NCBI GenBank assembly: GCA_023430465.1
Contig: JAEZAM010000027.1
Location: 1-51,819, forward strand
Source of the DNA: Bacteroidota bacterium
Lineage (GTDB): Bacteria > Bacteroidota > Bacteroidia > Chitinophagales > Chitinophagaceae
Direction: 5' to 3'
DNA: 51,819 nt
The notes under the pieces are model-generated. The model searched no databases. It was not told the origin of the DNA and worked only from the letters and a program-made list of their open reading frames with translations. Shown piece after piece: positions 1 to 7,425 of this stretch (position 1 is its first letter; each line of letters starts with the position of its first letter). A program made the position numbers and the translations under genes.

Positions 1-62
1 ACCCTTCGACAGGCTCAGGGCAAGTCCAGTATCCAGCATCAAGCCATCCAGCATCCAGCATC
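1..62. repeat. short direct repeats at window edge
   Basis: The 10-mer ATCCAGCATC occurs three times, at 31-40, 46-55 and 53-62, after a GC-rich string that contains CTTCGACAGGCTCAGG. The last copy reaches the stop codon of radC. Strings of this kind occur between genes in many bacterial genomes; I infer an intergenic repeat element. It runs to the window edge, so its full extent cannot be seen. Confidence 0.5.
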
Positions 63-754
63 TACAGCTTCCCTTCATCCGCAAAACTGTAATACCCCGT
101 CTCGCTGACAATGATGTGGTCGATGACGCGGATGTCGAAATAGCGGGAGGCGTCGCGGATCTTGTTGGTGAGGTCTTCGTCGGCGCGGCTGGGGCGGAGG
201 CTGCCCGAGGGGTGGTTATGGCAGAGGATGAGGCTGACGGCGTTCTGTTCAAGGGCCTTTTTCAGGATGATCCGCGGATCAGCTACGGTGCCGGTTATGC
301 CGCCTTCGCTGATGATTTCGAAATGATTGATCTTATTGGCCTGGTTGAGGTAGATCACCGCGAATACCTCGTGGCGGTAGTCGCGCAGGAGCGCCTGAAG
401 GTATTGGGCGATGTCAGAGCTGGACGATACAACTGTCTTGTTAAGTATGGCCGTGGCTTCCCGCCGCCTGCCGAGCTCAAGGGCAGCCGCAATGGTGATC
501 GCTTTGGCAGTTCCAATGCCAGGGACTTTCATGAACTGTTGGACCGACAGCTTTCCCAATTCGCTGAGATTATCTTTTCCCAGGCGGAGGATATCCTTTG
601 CAAGGTCGACGGCAGACCTGCTTTTCGTGCCATTATGGATCAGAATGGCCAGCAGTTCGGAGTTGCTGAGATTTTCTGCACCTTTCGATAGTAGTTTTTC
701 CCTTGGCTGATCGTCTTTTGCCCATTTCTTAATTGAGTAGTTGTGCTCTTGCAT
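62..754 (-). CDS. radC: RadC family protein (JAB/MPN domain)
   Basis: This 230-residue protein has the normal length and layout of the RadC family. Residues 30-95 carry a helix-hairpin-helix-like segment with KVPGIGTAKA near 76-85. Residues 105-230 form the JAB/MPN domain, with E150 in SEGGITGT and the metal motif HNHPSG at 179-184 followed by D192, which fits the H-x-H-x10-D pattern of JAMM metalloproteases. The family name comes from an early DNA-repair assignment in E. coli that did not hold up, so the true role is unsettled; a zinc-dependent peptidase or nuclease-associated role is inference. The ATG at 754 gives the usual N-terminus with the IKKWAKDDQPREKL box typical of RadC. It is transcribed away from the small gene at 853. 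Confidence 0.93.
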   Translation of the reverse strand: MQEHNYSIKKWAKDDQPREKLLSKGAENLSNSELLAILIHNGTKSRSAVDLAKDILRLGKDNLSELGKLSVQQFMKVPGIGTAKAITIAAALELGRRREATAILNKTVVSSSSDIAQYLQALLRDYRHEVFAVIYLNQANKINHFEIISEGGITGTVADPRIILKKALEQNAVSLILCHNHPSGSLRPSRADEDLTNKIRDASRYFDIRVIDHIIVSETGYYSFADEGKL

Positions 755-852
755 GCCAACAATTTAACAGATATTTTTATCCCTGTAATGATGCTTTAGC
801 GGCGTTACAACCAGAAGAATCCAATTTTTTTAAAATCCAAACCTGGTATTGT

Positions 853-1068
853 ATGAAAACCAAATCAATCAATTCAGTAGGCGCACTCCACCCGATTCTT
901 TTCTTCGCGGTCATGTATGTGGTGGTATTATTCTTATCAATTTTCATCTGTTCCTCCCTGTTTTACAGCCTGAACAACAACAGTTCATCGGGATTTTCAA
1001 GTACATCCAATAAAATAGAGAAGCGCAACTTCCCGGTTCAGGTATCTGCCGCCGTTGTGGTGAGATAA
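853..1068 (+). CDS. small single-pass membrane protein, unknown
   Basis: This is a 71-residue reading frame beginning at ATG 853. It has one strong hydrophobic segment at about residues 13-37 (PILFFAVMYVVVLFLSIFIC), then a Ser/Asn-rich stretch and a basic tail. An upstream in-frame start exists, but that extension overlaps the radC promoter area and looks non-coding. I do not recognise a family. It lies alone between the divergent radC and the prs gene, so its neighbours give no clue to function. The coding call rests on the clean membrane segment and codon use, and could be wrong. Confidence 0.45.
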   Translation: MKTKSINSVGALHPILFFAVMYVVVLFLSIFICSSLFYSLNNNSSSGFSSTSNKIEKRNFPVQVSAAVVVR

Positions 1069-1184
1069 TACCGGATAAGGCGGAATTAATTCGCGGATGG
1101 CTTATGCCAATTGGGGGGAGAGTAATATCTTCGCCGCTCCAAATGGCCTCCTACGGAGTCAGACCTTTGGAATCTTTTTCTGCC

Positions 1185-2135
1185 ATGCAATCTGCCAAAA
1201 TTTTTGCCGGTACCAGTTCAGAGGTACTCGCAGCCAATATCAGCAAAATCTATGGCGCCAAACCGGGCCGCATCAGTATCCAGCGGTTTAGTGACGGGGA
1301 GATCTGCCCGGTTTTCCTGGAAAGTATCCGCGGCGATTTTGTTTTCCTTGTTCAAAGTACGTACTCCCCGGCCGATAATCTCATGGAGCTTCTGCTCATG
1401 ATCGATGCCGCCCGCCGGGCTTCCGCCTATAAAGTCATTGCAGTTATTCCCTATTATGGTTATGGTCGCCAGGACCGGAAAGATAAACCCCGGGTAGCGA
1501 TCGGCAGCAAGCTGGTTGCCAATATGTTGGTAGCTGCAGGGGCAGATCGCGTCATCACCATGGACCTGCACGCCCCCCAGATCCAGGGCTATTTTGACAT
1601 CCCCGTAGACCATCTCGACAGTCACGCACTTTTTATCCCATACGTAGAGAATCTGAAGCTGGAAAACCTTACCTTTGCGGCCCCCGACGTAGGTGCTACC
1701 AACAGGATCAGGGAAATCGCCAACTATTTCAACGCGGAAATGGTGATCTGCGACAAGCACCGTAAAAGAGCCAATGAGATCGCCAGCATGGTAGTCATTG
1801 GTGACGTAACAGGCAAAGACATCGTCATCATCGACGATATCTGCGACACGGGTGGAACGCTGGCAAAAAGCGCCGCCCTCATGATGGAAAAAGGAGCACG
1901 CAGTGTTCGCGCACTGATCACGCACCCCGTACTGAGTGGCAAGGCATATGAGAACCTGGAGAACAGTGTGCTGGATGAAGTAGTGGTCTGCGATACCATA
2001 CCACTGAAGAAAGAGACAAACAAAATAAAAGTGATATCGGTCGCCGAACTGTTTGCAGTAGCTATCCGCAACGCTTTCGAAAATAAGAGTATCACCAGTT
2101 TATTTGTACACTCCCAAAGACGGCAAAGCCTCTAA
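1185..2135 (+). CDS. prs: ribose-phosphate pyrophosphokinase
   Basis: The enzyme makes 5-phosphoribosyl-1-pyrophosphate from ribose-5-phosphate and ATP, the precursor for purines, pyrimidines, NAD, His and Trp, in the cytosol. With the start at ATG 1185 (MQSAKIFAGTSSEVLA) the protein has 316 residues, matching the family length; the longer frame from 1104 adds 27 residues with no family counterpart. Visible motifs are the flexible-loop segment YYGYGRQDRKDKPR near 96-109, the MDLHAPQIQGYFDIP segment typical of class I PRPP synthetases, and the PRPP-binding loop DDICDTGGT at 217-225. It is followed 37 nt later by rplY, a pairing common in Bacteroidota and likely co-transcribed. Confidence 0.95.
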   Translation: MQSAKIFAGTSSEVLAANISKIYGAKPGRISIQRFSDGEICPVFLESIRGDFVFLVQSTYSPADNLMELLLMIDAARRASAYKVIAVIPYYGYGRQDRKDKPRVAIGSKLVANMLVAAGADRVITMDLHAPQIQGYFDIPVDHLDSHALFIPYVENLKLENLTFAAPDVGATNRIREIANYFNAEMVICDKHRKRANEIASMVVIGDVTGKDIVIIDDICDTGGTLAKSAALMMEKGARSVRALITHPVLSGKAYENLENSVLDEVVVCDTIPLKKETNKIKVISVAELFAVAIRNAFENKSITSLFVHSQRRQSL

Positions 2136-2172
2136 GGAGAAAAGCAGCGTAATTAAACAAACAATATAGAAC

Positions 2173-2799
2173 ATGAAAACAATTACAATCGAAGGACAAC
2201 TGAGGACCGGATTCGGGAAAGCCGCCACCCGCCAGCTCCGCTCTCAGGAACTAGTGCCAGGTGTAATTTACGGGGGTGCACAGGAGATCAATTTTTCAGC
2301 TCCTGCTGCTGCATTTAAAAACCTTGTTTACACAGGAAGTTTCCAGTTGGCTGAAGTAAAACTTGACGGTAAAGTCTACAGGACCATCCTGAAAGATTTG
2401 CAATTCGACAAGATCACTGACAAACTGATCCACGTTGATCTGCTGGAACTCGTAGAAGATAAAAAAGTAATCGCTACTATTCCACTGAAGTTCACCGGTG
2501 CTTCTATCGGTGTAAAGAACGGTGGTAAATTCGTTGCGAAGATCAATTCTCTTAAGATCAAGACCTACCCAAAATACCTGAAAGAGCAGATCGAAGTGCC
2601 CATCGATAACCTCGAGATCAACGGCAACATCCGTGTGGAAGATGTACAGGAAAAAGAATATGAAATCCTGAACTCACCACGTATCCCGATCGCATCAGTG
2701 GTGATGACAAGACAACTGAAACAGGAAGAAGCTGCTGCTCCTGCTGCGAAAGCTGCACCTGCAAAAGCCGCTGCTGCTGCAGCTCCTGCAAAGAAATAA
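2173..2799 (+). CDS. rplY: 50S ribosomal protein L25 (Ctc/TL5 type)
   Basis: This 208-residue protein is the long, two-domain form of L25, which binds 5S rRNA on the large ribosomal subunit. The N-terminal half (about 1-95) has the L25 start, ending a beta domain with DLQFDKITDKLIHVDLLEL. The C-terminal domain (about 96-180) has the TL5/Ctc pattern with PIDNLEINGNIRVEDV. The last 25 residues are almost only Ala, Pro and Lys, a low-complexity tail seen in Bacteroidota L25 proteins. It lies 37 nt after prs and 290 nt before pth, the classic prs-rplY-pth order. A clear intrinsic terminator follows the stop. Confidence 0.95.
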   Translation: MKTITIEGQLRTGFGKAATRQLRSQELVPGVIYGGAQEINFSAPAAAFKNLVYTGSFQLAEVKLDGKVYRTILKDLQFDKITDKLIHVDLLELVEDKKVIATIPLKFTGASIGVKNGGKFVAKINSLKIKTYPKYLKEQIEVPIDNLEINGNIRVEDVQEKEYEILNSPRIPIASVVMTRQLKQEEAAAPAAKAAPAKAAAAAAPAKK

Positions 2800-2817
2800 A
2801 AGAACAATGTTCAACAG

Positions 2818-2845
2818 ACCCGCTCCGAAACGAGCGGGTTTTTTG
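2818..2845 (+). terminator. intrinsic terminator after rplY
   Basis: ACCCGCTC at 2818-2825 pairs perfectly with GAGCGGGT at 2832-2839 around a six-base loop, followed at once by a T run. It lies 19 nt after the rplY stop and separates prs-rplY from pth. Confidence 0.9.
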
Positions 2846-2863
2846 TTTCACGCAAAGAAAGAT

Positions 2864-2899
2864 GAGGTTGAGGTTGAGGTTAAGGTTGAGGTTAAAGTT
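2864..2899 (+). repeat. tandem hexamer repeat GAGGTT, copy A
   Basis: Six hexamers close to GAGGTT run without a break (four exact, two with G to A changes). The array is in the opposite orientation to the arrays at 3005-3034 and 3805-3846, so copies A and B can pair across about 105 nt. It sits between the rplY terminator and pth. Confidence 0.85.
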
Positions 2900-3004
2900 G
2901 GGTAGAATGAAAAGTAAAAATGAAAACGGTAACTCCTCTGTTCCCTTTCTCGATGTCAGTCTCCAGACGTCCATCACCTCCAAAATCAGAACCTTCCACA
3001 AGCT

Positions 3005-3034
3005 CAGCCTCAACCTCAACCTGAACCTCAACCT
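3005..3034 (-). repeat. tandem hexamer repeat, copy B
   Basis: Five hexamers close to CAACCT on the plus strand (AGGTTG on the minus strand), with CAGCCT and GAACCT variants. It is the inverted partner of copy A at 2864-2899 and ends 30 nt before the pth -7 element. Confidence 0.85.
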
Positions 3035-3063
3035 TGCTCGGCACTCCGCACTTCATGGTCTCT

Positions 3064-3071
3064 TATCTTTG
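3064..3071 (+). promoter_or_regulatory. candidate -7 promoter element for pth
   Basis: TATCTTTG matches the Bacteroidota -7 consensus TAnnTTTG exactly and lies 18 nt before the pth start. No convincing TTTG -33 element stands at the expected spacing, so the call is tentative. Confidence 0.45.
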
Positions 3072-3089
3072 CCAAAACAGACGCAACAG

Positions 3090-3665
3090 ATGAAATTTCT
3101 CATCGCCGGGTTAGGTAATATCGGCAACGAATATGCGCATACGCGACACAACATTGGTTTTGATGTGGTCAATGCTTTTGTGATGAAACATGGCGGCGAG
3201 TTCCGGTCGGACAGGCTGGCTTATGTGGCCGAGGTGAAGTTGAAGGGGAAACAGCTCACCTGTATCTGCCCGACAACCTATATGAACCTCAGCGGACGGG
3301 CAGTGCGCTACTGGATGGATAATCAGAAAATTGCTATCGAACATATCCTTGTCATTCTGGATGACCTCGCGCTGCCCCTCGACAAGATCCGGATCCGTCC
3401 CGAAGGTTCCGATGCCGGCCATAACGGACTCCGCAGCATACAGGAGTCACTGGGTAACACCGCCTATCCACGGCTGCGTTTCGGGATAGGGAACAATTTT
3501 CCAAAGGGAAGGCAGTCGGATTTTGTACTGGGTAAATGGGCACCCGTGGAAGAACCTGTCGTGCGACTCAAGATCGATAAGGCCGTTGAGGCAATTGAAA
3601 TCTTTGCTTTACAAGGGATTACGGCAGCCATGAACGAAGTGAACAATAAGAAGTTTTCTCTATGA
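3090..3665 (+). CDS. pth: peptidyl-tRNA hydrolase
   Basis: The enzyme frees tRNA from prematurely released peptidyl-tRNA in the cytosol. From ATG 3090 the protein has 191 residues, the family's usual length, and begins MKFLIAGLGNIGNEYAHTRH with catalytic H20. N66 in YMNLSG, D91/D92 in ILDDLALP and H111-N112 in GSDAGHNGLRSI match the conserved active-site and substrate-binding positions of bacterial Pth. The frame stays open upstream to 2862, but that part translates the hexamer repeats as Arg-Leu and Asn-Leu runs and is not plausible protein. The gene follows rplY after a terminator and probably has its own promoter, given a TAnnTTTG match at 3064-3071. Confidence 0.95.
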   Translation: MKFLIAGLGNIGNEYAHTRHNIGFDVVNAFVMKHGGEFRSDRLAYVAEVKLKGKQLTCICPTTYMNLSGRAVRYWMDNQKIAIEHILVILDDLALPLDKIRIRPEGSDAGHNGLRSIQESLGNTAYPRLRFGIGNNFPKGRQSDFVLGKWAPVEEPVVRLKIDKAVEAIEIFALQGITAAMNEVNNKKFSL

Positions 3666-3804
3666 TAAGTGCTTTCGATTACTTATTTTAGCGCCCCGGT
3701 GGCGGAGGGAGGGTGGTAGTGAGCGGGAGGCAAGGTTGCGCTAAGGGTGGGGTAAAGGAAAGGATATCACTTTGTCTGTCCTGTATTTGACTCAATCTCA
3801 ATAA

Positions 3805-3846
3805 CAACCTAAACCTTGAGCTCAACCTCAACCTCAACCTTAACCT
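3805..3846 (-). repeat. tandem hexamer repeat, copy C
   Basis: Seven hexamers close to CAACCT on the plus strand, four of them exact. It has the same orientation as copy B and lies in the 282-nt gap between pth and the FAH gene. Apart from this array I see no gene in the gap; the frame on the minus strand at 3688-3984 only translates the repeat. Confidence 0.8.
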
Positions 3847-3947
3847 GAACACAAGGATCCAGTTTCTATCAACAGCCATGAATCGTTGGGATGATACCCG
3901 ATAGTAGTATCCCTTCGTATTTATAAACCCACCAATCATTTCCTGAT

Positions 3948-4559
3948 ATGAAGATTTTTTGCGTAGGCCGGAATTATGCAGCACATGCAGCCGAACTCGG
4001 AAACCAGATTCCTGATGAGCCAGTAATATTCATGAAGCCGAAAAGCGCGCTTCTTCAGCCACACACACCATTTTACTATCCCGAATTCACCAATGAACTG
4101 CATTACGAGTGTGAACTCGTGATCCGTATCAGTAAGAACGGAAAATATATCCAGGAAAAATTTGCAGGTAAATATTATGATGCCATCACCGCCGGCATTG
4201 ATTTCACCGCCCGCGATATCCAAAATGAACTTAAAGCAAAAGGTCTTCCCTGGGAAAAAGCAAAGGCCTGGGACAACTCTGCCGTCATTGGCAAATGGGT
4301 GCCGTTGCCGGAGGTTAAGAACAGGAACGATATCAACTTTGGCCTTTACAAGAATAAAGAGCTGGTACAGCAGGGCAACTCAAACCAAATGCTGCATGAT
4401 TTCGACAGCATCGTGTCCTATATCTCCAATTTTTTCTCTGTCAACATCGGTGATGTGATCTTTACCGGCACTCCAGCCGGAGTTGGCGAAGCGGTGGTGG
4501 GGGATGAGCTGGAAGGGTTCCTGGAGGATAATAGCATGTTCAAGCTGGAAGTGAAGTAG
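3948..4559 (+). CDS. fumarylacetoacetate hydrolase family protein
   Basis: This 203-residue cytosolic protein has the compact FAH-C fold. It begins MKIFCVGRNYAAHAAELG, and the metal ligands are visible as E54 and E56 in YECELVIR, with GIDFTARD ending at D90. The C-terminal DVIFTGTPAGVG loop is also conserved. Members of this size cleave acylpyruvates or decarboxylate oxaloacetate using Mg; fumarylacetoacetate itself is normally handled by longer relatives. The exact substrate cannot be read from the sequence. There is no tyrosine-degradation gene nearby. It stands alone between two repeat-bearing gaps, and is the likely FAHD1/YcgM-type housekeeping enzyme. Confidence 0.88.
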   Translation: MKIFCVGRNYAAHAAELGNQIPDEPVIFMKPKSALLQPHTPFYYPEFTNELHYECELVIRISKNGKYIQEKFAGKYYDAITAGIDFTARDIQNELKAKGLPWEKAKAWDNSAVIGKWVPLPEVKNRNDINFGLYKNKELVQQGNSNQMLHDFDSIVSYISNFFSVNIGDVIFTGTPAGVGEAVVGDELEGFLEDNSMFKLEVK

Positions 4560-4560
4560 A

Positions 4561-4614
4561 AAGTCAAAATTCAAAAGTCAAAATTCAAAACTGAATCTCA
4601 ACTTTTGACTTTTA
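4561..4614. repeat. AAAGTCAAAATTC direct and inverted repeat
   Basis: The 13-mer AAAGTCAAAATTC is repeated at 4561-4573 and 4575-4587. AAAAGTCAAAA at 4574-4584 has a perfect inverted partner TTTTGACTTTT at 4604-4614 around a 19-nt loop. The element fills the gap between the FAH stop and the next promoter. A related string appears at 47053-47070. It could act as a weak terminator on either strand. Confidence 0.7.
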
Positions 4615-4637
4615 AGTTTTGCATTTTTACTTACATC

Positions 4638-4658
4638 CGAACGTTCGTATTACATTTG
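4638..4658 (+). promoter_or_regulatory. palindromic operator candidate with -7 element
   Basis: CGAACGTTCG at 4638-4647 is a perfect 10-bp palindrome. Four bases later TACATTTG at 4651-4658 matches the TAnnTTTG -7 consensus, 14 nt before the start of the E1 gene. A repressor bound here would cover the spacer of the promoter. The regulator is not identified; the link is inference from position. Confidence 0.45.
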
Positions 4659-4672
4659 TGCCTTACGCTGGT

Positions 4673-6739
4673 ATGAATATGAACCCTCAACTTTTGCAGA
4701 AAGCATTCCGCCTTATGAGCCAGGCGCGTGCGATGTCGGAAATATATGAAGCAAACAGACCAATCTGCAAATATGTACATTCCACTTCCCGCGGACATGA
4801 AGCCATTCAGCTCGCTACAGCGTTTCAACTGACACCCCAGGATTTTGTAAGCCCATATTACCGGGACGAATCCATCCTGCTCGGTCTCGGGTTTACACCC
4901 TATGAATTGATGCTGCAGCTTCTGGCGAAAGCTGACGACATCTTCACCGGGGGCCGCGAATACTACGCACATCCGAACTACAGGGGTGCGGATAAGCCAA
5001 CCATCATTCATCAAAGCAGTGCCACCGGCATGCAGGCCATTCCTACCACCGGTGTGGCGCAGGGCATAAAGTTCTGGGAGCATACAGACATAAGTCAGCT
5101 TCAGCGTACCGCGGCTGGCGGGCTACCCATCGTTGTCTGTTCGCTGGGTGATGCCAGTGTAACGGAAGGTGAAGTAAGCGAGGCTCTTCAGTTTGCTGTC
5201 CTGAAAAAGCTGCCGATCATCTACCTGGTACAGGACAATGAATGGGGCATCAGTGTGACCGCTGCGGAAGCGCGTGCGATGAATGCTTTTGAATTTGCAG
5301 CAGGTTTCAAGGGCCTGCACCGCATGCAGGTAGACGGCAGTGATTTTATTGTCTCCCATCATACAATGGCCGAGGCTGTTGAATACGTCCGTAGCAATCG
5401 TGGTCCGTGCCTCGTTCATGCCCGCGTACCCCTCCTTGGTCATCACACCAGCGGCGTTCGAAGAGATTTCTATCGGCCTGCAGATGACTGGGAACTGCAC
5501 ATGAAAAAAGATCCGCTCGCTATCCTGCGCGCTGCGATGATCCATGAAGGATTCGAAAGCGAGGTGCTCGACCGCTGGACAAATGAAGCGCGCGAGGAGG
5601 TAAAACAATCATTCGATAAAGCTGTCAGCGCACCCGATCCAGACCCGGCAACGGTGGATCAGTATGTGTTTGTTGAAAGCCCGATAAAGTTGGAGTCAGG
5701 AAAACGTGATGGAGGAGGCGAGAAGATCATGATGGTGGATGCGGCGTTGTTTGCCATCAGGGAACTGATGGAGGATCATCCGAATGCTATCTTATATGGA
5801 CAGGACGTTGGCCGGCGACTGGGTGGTGTGTTTCGCGAAGCAGCAACACTGGCAGAGCAATTTGGTGATCACCGCGTTTTTAATACAGCCATACAGGAAG
5901 CGTACATCGTCGGATCTACGGTGGGATTGAATGCTGTGGGCATTAAGCCTGTCGTTGAAGTCCAGTTTGGTGATTATATCTACCCCGGCTTCAATCAACT
6001 GGTAACCGAGATCTCGAAGAGTTGCTATTTAACGAAAGGAAAGTTTCCCGTATCAATGATACTTCGCGTACCCGTTGGTGCATATGGTGGTGGCGGTCCG
6101 TATCATAGCGGATCCGTGGAGACAACGCTCTTATCCATCAAAGGGATCAAGGTAGTCTATCCATCTACCGCAGCCGACATGAAAGGATTAATGAAAGCAG
6201 CTTTCCACGATGGCAACCCTGTTGTCATGCTCGAGCATAAAGGGCTTTACTGGAGCAAGGTGCCGGGTACAGATGATGCGCGTTCACCGGAGCCATCCCG
6301 TGATTACGTGTTGCCGCTTGGCAAAGGAAGAATAGTACGCGAAGCAAAGCCAGACGCTGTTTCTGCTGGCGATAGCTGTGTCGTTGTCACTTATGGCATG
6401 GGAGTATACTGGGCCTGCGGTGCCTCAGACCTGTTGCCGGGGAGGGTGGAGGTGATTGATTTGCGAACGCTGCATCCGCTTGATGAAGAGCTGATCTATG
6501 CCCGTGTCCGGATCCATGGTAAATGCCTTGTGCTGACCGAAGAACAGGCCGGCAACTCGTTTGCAGAAGCGCTGAGCGGGAAAATAGCACGCAATTGTTT
6601 TGCGCAACTGGATGCACCGGTTCAGGTCATGGGCGCGTCCGATCTTCCTGCGGTACCCATGAATATTGTACTCGAAGCAGCCATGCTTCCTAGCGCGGAG
6701 AAAGTAAAGCACCGGCTTTTGGAATTATTAAGCTTTTAG
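4673..6739 (+). CDS. 2-oxoacid dehydrogenase E1, alpha-beta fusion
   Basis: This 688-residue protein joins both halves of the thiamine-diphosphate E1 component of a branched-chain or related 2-oxoacid dehydrogenase complex. Residues 1-330 are the alpha domain, with the ThDP/Mg motif starting G159-D160 and ending at N189 (LVQDNEWGIS). Residues 350-688 are the beta domain, with ILYGQDVGRRLGGVFR, VEVQFGDYIYPGFNQL and the C-terminal transketolase segment. In most bacteria these are two genes; the single-chain form is known from Bacteroidota. No E2 or E3 gene is next to it, so it must use lipoyl transacylase made elsewhere. ATG 4673 was chosen over the upstream start because it begins the family N-terminus; ATG 4679 is equally possible. 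Confidence 0.9.
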   Translation: MNMNPQLLQKAFRLMSQARAMSEIYEANRPICKYVHSTSRGHEAIQLATAFQLTPQDFVSPYYRDESILLGLGFTPYELMLQLLAKADDIFTGGREYYAHPNYRGADKPTIIHQSSATGMQAIPTTGVAQGIKFWEHTDISQLQRTAAGGLPIVVCSLGDASVTEGEVSEALQFAVLKKLPIIYLVQDNEWGISVTAAEARAMNAFEFAAGFKGLHRMQVDGSDFIVSHHTMAEAVEYVRSNRGPCLVHARVPLLGHHTSGVRRDFYRPADDWELHMKKDPLAILRAAMIHEGFESEVLDRWTNEAREEVKQSFDKAVSAPDPDPATVDQYVFVESPIKLESGKRDGGGEKIMMVDAALFAIRELMEDHPNAILYGQDVGRRLGGVFREAATLAEQFGDHRVFNTAIQEAYIVGSTVGLNAVGIKPVVEVQFGDYIYPGFNQLVTEISKSCYLTKGKFPVSMILRVPVGAYGGGGPYHSGSVETTLLSIKGIKVVYPSTAADMKGLMKAAFHDGNPVVMLEHKGLYWSKVPGTDDARSPEPSRDYVLPLGKGRIVREAKPDAVSAGDSCVVVTYGMGVYWACGASDLLPGRVEVIDLRTLHPLDEELIYARVRIHGKCLVLTEEQAGNSFAEALSGKIARNCFAQLDAPVQVMGASDLPAVPMNIVLEAAMLPSAEKVKHRLLELLSF

Positions 6740-6861
6740 ATTCGGGACGCAGGGGTTTCCCAAAGGGCGAAAACCTGTCGAGGACATGAGATGAAAGGAC
6801 TTTGATGAATTGCCTGCGGTCTCCTTTCTTTCGGCAGTCTAAAAAACGGTAAAAATTTTTT
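6740..6861. other. intergenic gap with weak hairpin
   Basis: The first part of a 686-nt gap between the E1 gene and susC. GAAAGGA at 6793-6799 and TCCTTTC at 6822-6828 could form a 7-bp hairpin followed by TTTC, a poor terminator. I see no gene here. Confidence 0.3.
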
Positions 6862-6875
6862 TGCAACCGATTGCA
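6862..6875. promoter_or_regulatory. LacI-type operator, copy 1
   Basis: TGCAACCGATTGCA is a pseudo-palindrome with TGCAA/TTGCA arms and a central CpG, the layout of LacI/PurR/CcpA-family operators. An identical copy lies 122 bp downstream. It ends two bases before a TTTG that could be a -33 element, with TAGCTATG at 6898-6905 as a weak -7 candidate. Confidence 0.65.
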
Positions 6876-6983
6876 CTTTTGAATATTTTCTTTACATTAG
6901 CTATGCAATGTCGTTTATAGTTGATCAATGAGGCAGGCCTACAGTACCTGCTAACAGGTTAACTATATTTTTTTCTAAACCAT

Positions 6984-6997
6984 TGCAACCGATTGCA
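6984..6997. promoter_or_regulatory. LacI-type operator, copy 2
   Basis: This is an exact second copy of TGCAACCGATTGCA. With the copy at 6862 it would allow a dimer-of-dimers to loop the promoter of the xylan operon. No LacI-family gene lies in the window, so the regulator would act from elsewhere. Confidence 0.65.
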
Positions 6998-7193
6998 TCC
7001 AGTTCCCTTGAAGGCCGCCCGGCCCATTTTAATTGCTGTCATCATGAAAAGTACACCTGTCATCCCAACGATTGACCCGGCATCCCTGCGCTTGCCCCTT
7101 CCGTTGCACGGCGATCATTCCTGCCGGCTCCCATCGGACATTATTAAGGTTGCGGCTGAGCTTAAGCCGGACATATTTTACTCATTGCCAATT

Positions 7194-7348
7194 CCCGATG
7201 TCATCGGGCTGGACGTCTATCCTGCCAGGGACTGCCTGCGGCAAAAAAAATCTCTGTACGGACTTTCACGTCCTTCATCGCTTCATTGCATATCCGTGCA
7301 ACCCGGATATGATGACTGTTCGCGGGATGCTTATGCCGGTCCCGCGGA
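7194..7348 (+). other. structured 5' leader of susC
   Basis: The leader holds three inverted repeats. CCCGATGTCATCGGG at 7194-7208 is a 15-bp palindrome. CATATCCG at 7289-7296 pairs with CGGATATG at 7304-7311. CGCGGGA at 7321-7327 pairs with TCCCGCG at 7340-7346 and the stem extends by three weaker pairs, followed by ATTTTT. The last is terminator-like and lies about 80 nt before the susC start, so attenuation is possible. No gene is convincing in this stretch. Confidence 0.4.
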
Positions 7349-7425
7349 TCATTTTTCACCCTCCTGCTTTTTTTGAGAAACCACGATAACCATTCCTGCT
7401 CACAACTTGCCAAAATTTATGAAAC

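Noticed and set aside
116..691. Frame on the plus strand opposite radC
   Set aside because: It is the reverse of a clear RadC protein with an intact metal motif, so it is a shadow.
790..800. GATGCTTTAGC as a third AraC site
   Set aside because: An 11-base match upstream of an unrelated gene and without a partner; chance is a sufficient explanation.
1218..1925. Frame opposite prs
   Set aside because: It overlaps the whole conserved prs coding region and has no recognisable features.
2862..3089. N-terminal extension of pth through the hexamer repeats
   Set aside because: It translates the repeats as Arg-Leu and Asn-Leu runs; Pth proteins start at the MKFLIAGLGN segment, at 3090.
2864..3846. 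CRISPR array
   Set aside because: The repeats are 6 bp, tandem and without spacers, and no cas gene lies nearby.
3688..3984. Minus-strand frame through repeat copy C
   Set aside because: Arg-Leu-rich translation of the AACCTC hexamers; not a protein.
6993..7376. 127-codon frame in the susC leader
   Set aside because: Starts inside operator copy 2, spans the hairpins, and shows no domain or plausible start signal.
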